A stretch of 64,000 bases of DNA from Perilla frutescens. Its lineage: Eukaryota; Streptophyta; Magnoliopsida; Lamiales; Lamiaceae. Shown one piece after another: positions 58,271-64,000 of the stretch; positions within the stretch are counted from its first letter, which is position 1, and every line of letters begins with the position of its first letter. The position numbers and the translations under genes were made by a program. Under the pieces are notes generated by a model. That model was not told the origin of the DNA and ran no database searches. It was given only the letters and a program-made list of their open reading frames with translations. The stretch is taken from positions 2,790,001 through 2,854,000 of the forward strand of contig BRKX01000014.1 in assembly GCA_026008535.1 (NCBI GenBank), written 5' to 3'.

Positions 58271-58803
58271 AGTTGTGCATTATTTGGCTTCAATCCACAA
58301 CATTATTGCTTTTGTTAGCATTATGTATTACTTTTCTTTAGCATTACATAATACTTCTGTTAGCGTACGTACGATAGTGCTAACAACAGCAAATGATAAA
58401 ATTTAATAAAATTAAATTGTTGAACTCTAAAAGTGATGTGATAGCAATATAACTAATCATGATGCTGGTGAATCATCTATCATATGCTAACGAATTGTGC
58501 TTAATTGAGATGGATGTTATACATTGATAATACACATGTAATATTAAATACATATGATTCTATTATCAGATATAATTATACTACATTAGTACTGTTGGAA
58601 TTTGTTGCCACAAACACTGAAATTAGACACAGATTCGTAATGTCAAACTCAATGTTAAAGACAGTTAACACAACTTATCTTAACACAAATATGCTGGAAA
58701 TAAAATGCACAAGAATACACGATATAATTTTTAAATCATACACAACATGTGTATGATTGCCACAGGGCGAAATTATACTATTAAGAGTACAAAATTTTCA
58801 AGC
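58271..58803. other. Intergenic DNA, nothing recognised
   Basis: AT-rich. The open frame at 58505-58756 has no domain signature. Confidence 0.45.
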
Positions 58804-59811
58804 TGTTAATGTTAGACACGAAGGCTCTTAACACTACAGCAACATTGCAAGTTCTAATCTAGACTATCACTAAAAAGAACTAAAACATATAAATTGACAT
58901 CCCGTAAATTCATATACAAACAACAACATACAAATTGACATCCCGTCAATTCATATGCAAACCACAACATACAGATTGACATCCCGTTAATTCATATGCA
59001 AACTACAACATACAGGTTGACATCCCGTCAATTCATATGCAAACTAAATCATACAAGTTGACATCTCATAGACTTGTATACAAACTAAAACATACAAATT
59101 GACATCCCGTCAACTTGTATACAAACTAGTAAAGGTTTCACAACCTTGCTATCTATCCTAACTTGTACAATCTATTCCGTGAAAGGATTGAACAACAATA
59201 AACATTAAGATAGAAGAAGGAACGACGAACGAAACCTAAACTAAGTTTGTGACTCAAGCTTTCTTCAATCTTCACGCAGCGGAAAATAGATTGGGCTTGA
59301 ATAAGTCTTCAAGTGTCGAACACATCCATTATATGCTTCTTCACTTGAATCCAACATGGTCCACGATTTCTCTTTCTTGAACATGGGTTGACGATAACCG
59401 CTTCACTCCATGACTTCACCGTAGATGGAAGAAACCGCCTCCAAGACGTGGTTGATAGCTTCCCCACGTTCATGCTCTTTTTCTAAATATCCAGCAAATA
59501 TAATTTTCTGAAAAAGAAAAAGAATTAAATAGAGAAACCGCTAGACCTAAAAAATAGGAGATAGAGTTTTGACTTTGTCAAACTCTATTTTAAATAATAT
59601 ATCTAATATGTATATATTCATTTATTTGAAATATTAATTTTGTGGATATACACATATATTTTAAGATATATAAAGTTATTTTATTTATTAAAATAATAAA
59701 TAAAACTAGGAAAGGATAAGATTAGTTACGACTATGTCACAGACGATGTCGCAGGAAGTCTGTCTGACATCGAGTGCAACATTGAACCTCAATGTCATAC
59801 AACACTCAACA
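58804..59811 (-). mobile_element. 3' LTR of a SIRE-like copia element (ends inferred)
   Basis: On the minus strand the LTR starts TGTTGAGTGTTGTATGAC at 59811, immediately after a polypurine tract. It most likely ends CTAACATTAACA at 58804, giving short inverted termini TGTTGA / TTAACA and a length of 1008 bp. The right end is well supported by the polypurine tract. The left end is inferred from the terminal motif because the 5' LTR lies outside the window. It contains a six-copy 41-bp tandem array. Confidence 0.7.
58891..59136. repeat. Six tandem copies of a 41-bp unit in the LTR
   Basis: Units start at 58891, 58932, 58973, 59014, 59055 and 59096, exactly 41 bp apart. Each has TTGACATC(C/T)C(G/A)T followed by TT(C/G)(A/T)TAT(A/G)CAAAC. 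The first four and last two form subtypes (CAATTCATATG versus ACTTGTATA). Confidence 0.95.
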
Positions 59812-59822
59812 ATCTCCCCCTT
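59812..59822 (-). promoter_or_regulatory. Polypurine tract of the SIRE-like element
   Basis: AAGGGGGAGAT on the minus strand directly precedes the LTR start, the position that primes plus-strand DNA synthesis. Two further GGGGGAG tracts lie upstream at 59907-59915 and 59923-59932. Confidence 0.75.
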
Positions 59823-59972
59823 AATCTTAGCCTTTCTGCACAAAACATACAACTCAATGTATTTTGTACAATTAGAGTCGCAGCGGAAAATTGAGATCTT
59901 AAAAATCTCCCCCTTAAGGGTTACTCCCCCTTAATTAGATCATCATATAATAGGAACATATCCTATTATAAA

Positions 59973-60100
59973 ATCAATGCTGAACAATACATTCAACACA
60001 GAATATCAATGGTGAACTCAACGTTCAACACAACATATCAATGTTGAACTCAACGTTCAACACAAAATATCAATGTTGAACTCATCGTTCAACACACAAT
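59973..60100. repeat. Four tandem copies of a 32-bp unit between ORF and polypurine tract
   Basis: Units start at 59973, 60005, 60037 and 60069. Three of the four contain (G/T)TGAACTCA(A/T)CGTTCAAC, an inverted repeat of GTTGAAC/GTTCAAC that could fold in RNA. Confidence 0.85.
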
Positions 60101-60356
60101 AATCAAGAAATATTGATCATTCAATATCTCAAAACAAATTCAATATGCCTAATCATAATGATATATCACAAATATCAAAAACTGAATAAGCATATAAAAA
60201 CAAGAACACAATCATAAATTGCATTCAACAACAAAAACCAAGATATGCATGAAATGCATATCAAAAACCATGTGTCCAGCACATATGAAAACAGAAAACA
60301 TAAAACATTGTTTTTAACAAAAAAGTTTTAAAGTTCAGAAGCTTAAACACTAAGCT

Positions 60357-62099
60357 TCACATCATCTTCCTCTTTCCTTTGGCTGCACCTTTTCTCCCAT
60401 TTGCTTTACCAGCAGCATCTGTGTCTCCAGCATCCGCATCATTACCATCAGCATCATCATCCACTCCCCCTTTTTGTGTAGAAAGGAGAGTCAGAAAAGA
60501 ATCTCGAGCCTTGGTGAGTTGACCAATCACATGATCAAGCAGAGCAATTTGATGTTGTTGAAGAGACTCCAGCGGCATCATGACAATGGGAATGGAAGGC
60601 GTGGAGGCAACATCAGGATAGACATCAGATTGGGAAGGAACAGGGGTACCTTCGGCAGAAGGAGGCACTGGATTTGCAGCATCATGAGGATAAGGAAGAT
60701 CAATGATCCTGTCATCATTCCCCTTGGGCTTCATTATGGAGAAGGTGGATTGCTCAGACAGTACACTCTTCTTGCGTTCCTTTAACCCTTGGCTCTTAAG
60801 GATCCCATAGATCAAACATGGGAAAGGAAGCAAGTTCGAGGAACTGGACTTAGAGGCAGCCTTCAACGTTGCATCAAAGATGTATGCACCAAGGTTGAAA
60901 GGAAGCTGAGTTCCTATCTTGTACAGGAGAATGGCCTGATCAACTGTGATGACAGAGGCATTCGATGTGGGCAGCCAATTGCACACTCCAAGCTTGTATA
61001 ACACTGAGTAAAAGAATGTTAACTTGGAAACAGGCACTTTGTTGAGCCATTTCGAAACCAAACCTCCAGTAATAACATTCACCACATCATCAATCAGATC
61101 CAAAGACATGATTATATCCTCATTGCCCAACTCAAGAAACATGTTAATAACATTAGGGGAAAACTTATAGATTTTATCCCTAACAAACACAGTTCCAAAA
61201 CACAGTTTAGAAGGATCTCCCATATCAGAAATGATGTTAGCATAAAATTCATGAATAACATCAAGATCATATGACACTAGTGACATAACAGATTTCCATA
61301 AACATCTCTCCTTAAGAAACACATCCATCCCATATTTTTTAAAGCTAAGAACATCAATCATTTTCTCAACCTTAAGAGTTCTCTTAACATAAAGAGCATG
61401 GGATTTCTTAGCCTCTTCAGAATAGAAAGTCTTACTGAAGGCTTGTGTGACATCAAGCGGAGAGTCCTCATCTGTGCCAGAATCCTCATCCACGGGCTCA
61501 GCAGAGGGACTGACATTCCGTGTAACATCAGCAGGATGAGAAGTAGGAACTTGTTCACTAGTAGAGTCGGACTCATCTTTCAGTGACTTGGAGGTAGCCT
61601 TAGACCCTTCCTTCTTCACCTTCTTGGAGGAGAAGACCTCAGGTTTGTCAGTGTCATCACTGTGAAGTTGCTTCAATTTCCTTGTCGGAGGAGAAGTCTT
61701 CACCATTTTTGACAAAGATTGCAGGTGTGAAGTGGCTTCCGGGTCGATTGAATTTGTGGAATCTCCAAGCACATTCATCCTAATCGGCTTAGGGTTTAGG
61801 ATCTCGGTTCCAAGAGGAATAATGAGATCGGGATGAACTTCAGCTTCAGTTGGCATCGCCTTTGATGTTGAAGGCTCAGTGACATTCGCTGTAGTTGGTT
61901 CAGCCTGAGCAGTTGGAGGTGCAATGTCAGGGGTCTGAGTTGATGTTGCAGAGAGTGGGGGTTGTACTGCAGCAGCCGGAGTTGAGGCCGATGATGGGGA
62001 TCCTTTTGTGAGCTCCATCATTTGCTGCAACATCATCATCATGGCTTGTAGATGATTAGGGTTTTGGTCCGCCATGGATGAAAAAAGAGAGAAAATCAT
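60357..62099 (-). CDS. Additional 3' ORF of the SIRE-like copia element (580 codons)
   Basis: Intact frame in the same orientation as and downstream of the pol gene, the position where SIRE-lineage elements carry an extra, often so-called envelope-like, ORF. The first ATG is at 62099; an in-frame ATG at 62075 in CCATGGCGG context (MADQNPNHL) may be the true start. The N-terminal ~220 residues are Ser/Pro/Thr-rich with a Lys-rich patch (KKVKKEGSK). A folded central region (about 225-430) includes DVIHEFYANI and VFVRDKIYKFSPNVINMFLE, which resembles the plant transposon-associated domain I know as PF20167. The acidic DDDADGNDADAGD stretch is followed by a basic tail GRKGAAKGKRKMM. No signal peptide or transmembrane segment is evident, so a true envelope role is unlikely. 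Its biochemical function is unknown. Confidence 0.8.
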   Translation of the reverse strand: MIFSLFSSMADQNPNHLQAMMMMLQQMMELTKGSPSSASTPAAAVQPPLSATSTQTPDIAPPTAQAEPTTANVTEPSTSKAMPTEAEVHPDLIIPLGTEILNPKPIRMNVLGDSTNSIDPEATSHLQSLSKMVKTSPPTRKLKQLHSDDTDKPEVFSSKKVKKEGSKATSKSLKDESDSTSEQVPTSHPADVTRNVSPSAEPVDEDSGTDEDSPLDVTQAFSKTFYSEEAKKSHALYVKRTLKVEKMIDVLSFKKYGMDVFLKERCLWKSVMSLVSYDLDVIHEFYANIISDMGDPSKLCFGTVFVRDKIYKFSPNVINMFLELGNEDIIMSLDLIDDVVNVITGGLVSKWLNKVPVSKLTFFYSVLYKLGVCNWLPTSNASVITVDQAILLYKIGTQLPFNLGAYIFDATLKAASKSSSSNLLPFPCLIYGILKSQGLKERKKSVLSEQSTFSIMKPKGNDDRIIDLPYPHDAANPVPPSAEGTPVPSQSDVYPDVASTPSIPIVMMPLESLQQHQIALLDHVIGQLTKARDSFLTLLSTQKGGVDDDADGNDADAGDTDAAGKANGRKGAAKGKRKMM

Positions 62100-62534
62100 T
62101 TTGAGGAGATGGAGAAGATGAATCGTTTGGAGAGAGAAAAAGCGAATCAGATATGGAGAGAGAGGGGGGTTTTGAATTAAAAAAGAGATAAGGACAAACC
62201 ACTTTATTATATTAAAATAATGAAAGTGATATCTCTCATTCTCTCTCTCTTATCATATCAAAAGATATGCAGATAAGCATATCTGCTTATCAACAAAAAA
62301 TCAATTATTTATTATTTAAACACTAAATAATAAATAAAATAATAAAAAATAATTAAAAAAACAAATTTTGAAACTAAATAAAACTAATGGAGATGAGTCA
62401 TGATTGAATAAATTCTCATGAATTCATACAAAAATCATATCATCGTACCATAGTTTTTATTAATAATTTCAGAATTACAGAACCTGATGTCAAAGGTCAT
62501 AACATTGACTTTAACATCAGGATGTCAGCATTGA
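62100..62534 (-). other. Spacer between pol stop and the additional ORF
   Basis: On the minus strand the spacer is AT-rich. It holds a palindrome GATAAGCATATCTGCTTATC (62272-62291) and ends in a pyrimidine-rich leader (CCCCCCTCTCTCTCC ... CATCTTCTCCATCTCC) just before the ATG. This layout looks like a leader of a separate transcript. Confidence 0.5.
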
Positions 62535-64000
62535 CTAACAGACACACATTCCAAGAGATTTTCTTAGAGAAGAAAATCTCTCAAAATCCAAAGGTTTAGT
62601 AAAAATATCAGCAATTTGATTCTCTGTAGGAATGTATTCCAATTTAATGATATCTCGTTCCAAGAGATCATGGATAAAGTGATGTCTAATGTCAATGTGT
62701 TTGGTGCGAGAATGTTGGGCTAGGTTCTTCGAAATTTCAATTGCACTGACATTGTCACATAACAATATCAAAGAAGGACTATCCAGACCATAATCTAACA
62801 CCATTTGATTTAACCACAACATTTGAGAGCAACAACTAGCGGCAGCAACATACTTTGATTCGGCCGTGGATAGTGAGATACAATTTTGTTTCTTACTTGA
62901 CCAAGAAATCAGATTGTTGCCAAAATAAAAACACCCTCCGCTAGTGCTTTTTCTGTCATCGACATCACCTGCCCAATCGGAATCACTATAAACTACAAGA
63001 TGAATGTTAGAACTCTTGCAATATTTAACACCAAACCCAATTGTGCCTGAAACATAGCGAATGATATGTTTAACAGCTTTAAGGTGAGATTGTTTAGGCT
63101 GAGATTGATATCTCGCACAAACACCAACACTAAACATAATGTCAGGACGACTTGCTATTAAATACAATAAGCTGCCTATCATTCCTCTATACATGGTAGA
63201 ATCAACATTGCTACCAACATCATCTCTGCTCAACTTTTCAGAAAATCCCATGGGTGTCTTCATAGGTTTAGCATTCTCTAATCCGAAACGCTTGACCAAT
63301 CCTCTAGCATATTTGCTTTGAGAGATGAAGATTCCATCTTTATCTTGCTTGATTTGTAGACCAAGGAAATAGTTGAGCTCTCCAACCATGCTCATTTCAA
63401 ATGTGTTGCACATTGAGTCTACAAAATCTTTGAGCAGATTAGTACACGTCGAACCAAAAACAATGTCATCAACATAGATTTGAGCAACGGTAATATGTTT
63501 TTGATTCTTCTTAATAAACAATGTTTTATCGACTTGACCTCTTTCAAAACCAAATTGGAGTAAGAATTCGGTCAGTCTAGCATACCATGCTCTAGGGGCT
63601 TGTTTAAGACCATACAAAGTCTTTTTGAGCTTAAACACGTGCAATGGATTCTCATGACATTCGAACCCCTTAGGTTGTTCGACATATGCTTCTTCATTGA
63701 GAAAACCATTCAAGAAAGCACTTTTAACATCCATTTGATGTAAAGTAAAACCCACATAACATGCAATTGCACATAAAAGACGAATGGATTCAATCCTTGC
63801 AACATGAGCAAATGTTTCATCAAAGTCTACCCCTTCAATTTGGGTGTAGCCTTGAGCAACTAGACGAGCTTTATTTCTGACAACATTGCCAGACTCATCC
63901 GTTTTATTTTTGAAAATCCATTTTGTCCCAATCACATTTTTATCTTTGGGGCGTGGAACTAATTTCCATACATTGTTCCTTACGAACTGGTTTAGTTCCT
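62535..64000 (-). CDS. Ty1/copia pol, reverse transcriptase and RNase H, partial (SIRE-like)
   Basis: Open frame from the right edge to a stop at 62535, about 488 codons visible; the start lies outside the window. The reverse transcriptase region runs from WKLVPRPKDKNVIGTKWIF through LHQMDVKSAFLNGFL, LKKTLYGLKQAPRAWY and the intact catalytic YVDD (AQIYVDDIVFG). RNase H carries YSDSDWAGDVDDRKSTSGG, the catalytic Glu in STAESKYVAA, LLCDNVSAIEISKN and SRTKHIDIRHHFI, ending ADIFTKPLDFERF. No stop or frameshift interrupts it, in contrast to the copia relic at 46634-49925. It copies the element RNA into DNA in virus-like particles. Together with the intact downstream ORF this suggests a fairly young insertion. 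Confidence 0.9.
   Translation of the reverse strand, partial: ELNQFVRNNVWKLVPRPKDKNVIGTKWIFKNKTDESGNVVRNKARLVAQGYTQIEGVDFDETFAHVARIESIRLLCAIACYVGFTLHQMDVKSAFLNGFLNEEAYVEQPKGFECHENPLHVFKLKKTLYGLKQAPRAWYARLTEFLLQFGFERGQVDKTLFIKKNQKHITVAQIYVDDIVFGSTCTNLLKDFVDSMCNTFEMSMVGELNYFLGLQIKQDKDGIFISQSKYARGLVKRFGLENAKPMKTPMGFSEKLSRDDVGSNVDSTMYRGMIGSLLYLIASRPDIMFSVGVCARYQSQPKQSHLKAVKHIIRYVSGTIGFGVKYCKSSNIHLVVYSDSDWAGDVDDRKSTSGGCFYFGNNLISWSSKKQNCISLSTAESKYVAAASCCSQMLWLNQMVLDYGLDSPSLILLCDNVSAIEISKNLAQHSRTKHIDIRHHFIHDLLERDIIKLEYIPTENQIADIFTKPLDFERFSSLRKSLGMCVC

Noticed and set aside
58891..59136. Regularly spaced 41-bp repeats resembling a CRISPR-like array
   Set aside because: The units are contiguous with no unique spacers, and lie in a plant retrotransposon LTR.
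60474..61586. Plus-strand frames of 60-103 codons
   Set aside because: Antisense shadows of the intact minus-strand retroelement ORF.

Overview
This is a stretch of AT-rich eukaryotic nuclear DNA from a flowering plant, almost certainly a eudicot. The evidence is one intron-bearing R2R3-MYB gene with plant splice sites, plus plant-type transposons: Athila-like Ty3/gypsy, SIRE-like Ty1/copia, CACTA, hAT, PIF/Harbinger, Stowaway and MULE-like MITEs, and tRNA-derived SINEs. The C-terminal motifs of the MYB protein fit the MIXTA/MYB16/MYB106 clade. An asterid (for example Lamiales) is possible, but I cannot prove it from the sequence. I see no bacterial features, no CRISPR array and no stand-alone tRNA or rRNA gene.

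Layout. Positions 1-12,200 are non-genic. They hold a CACTA end with a SINE inside it, a PIF-like element, a solo LTR (4584-5969) inside a MULE-like MITE, further MITE copies and a long foldback. Positions 12,230-14,900 hold the only conventional host gene, a three-exon MIXTA-like R2R3-MYB on the minus strand. Each of its introns carries a MITE, and an AT microsatellite abuts the last 3' splice site. Positions 15,000-30,000 are low-complexity intergenic DNA with MITEs, two tandem duplications and the first copy of a ~700-bp dispersed duplication whose partner is at 56,961-57,712.

Positions 30,000-36,824 form a nest of insertions: a CACTA transposase remnant, interrupted by a solo LTR (TSD GTCCA), which is interrupted by a hAT element (TSD GTAACACC), which is interrupted by a second solo LTR (TSD GGTAT). 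Positions 36,825-55,425 are a head-to-tail pile of Athila-like units. All three coding units keep only gag and protease remnants, with no reverse transcriptase or integrase. They are interleaved with an inverted, decayed copia polyprotein. Positions 58,804-64,000 are the 3' half of a well-preserved SIRE-like copia element on the minus strand: 3' LTR, polypurine tract, an intact extra 580-codon ORF, and an open reverse transcriptase/RNase H frame that runs off the right edge.

Apart from the MYB gene, the coding potential is transposon-derived. The only frames that look intact are the MYB gene and the two ORFs of the SIRE-like element. The most unusual recurring pattern is that three different LTR families each carry a cluster of short GC-rich palindromes just upstream of the LTR TATA box, with a different palindrome in each family.
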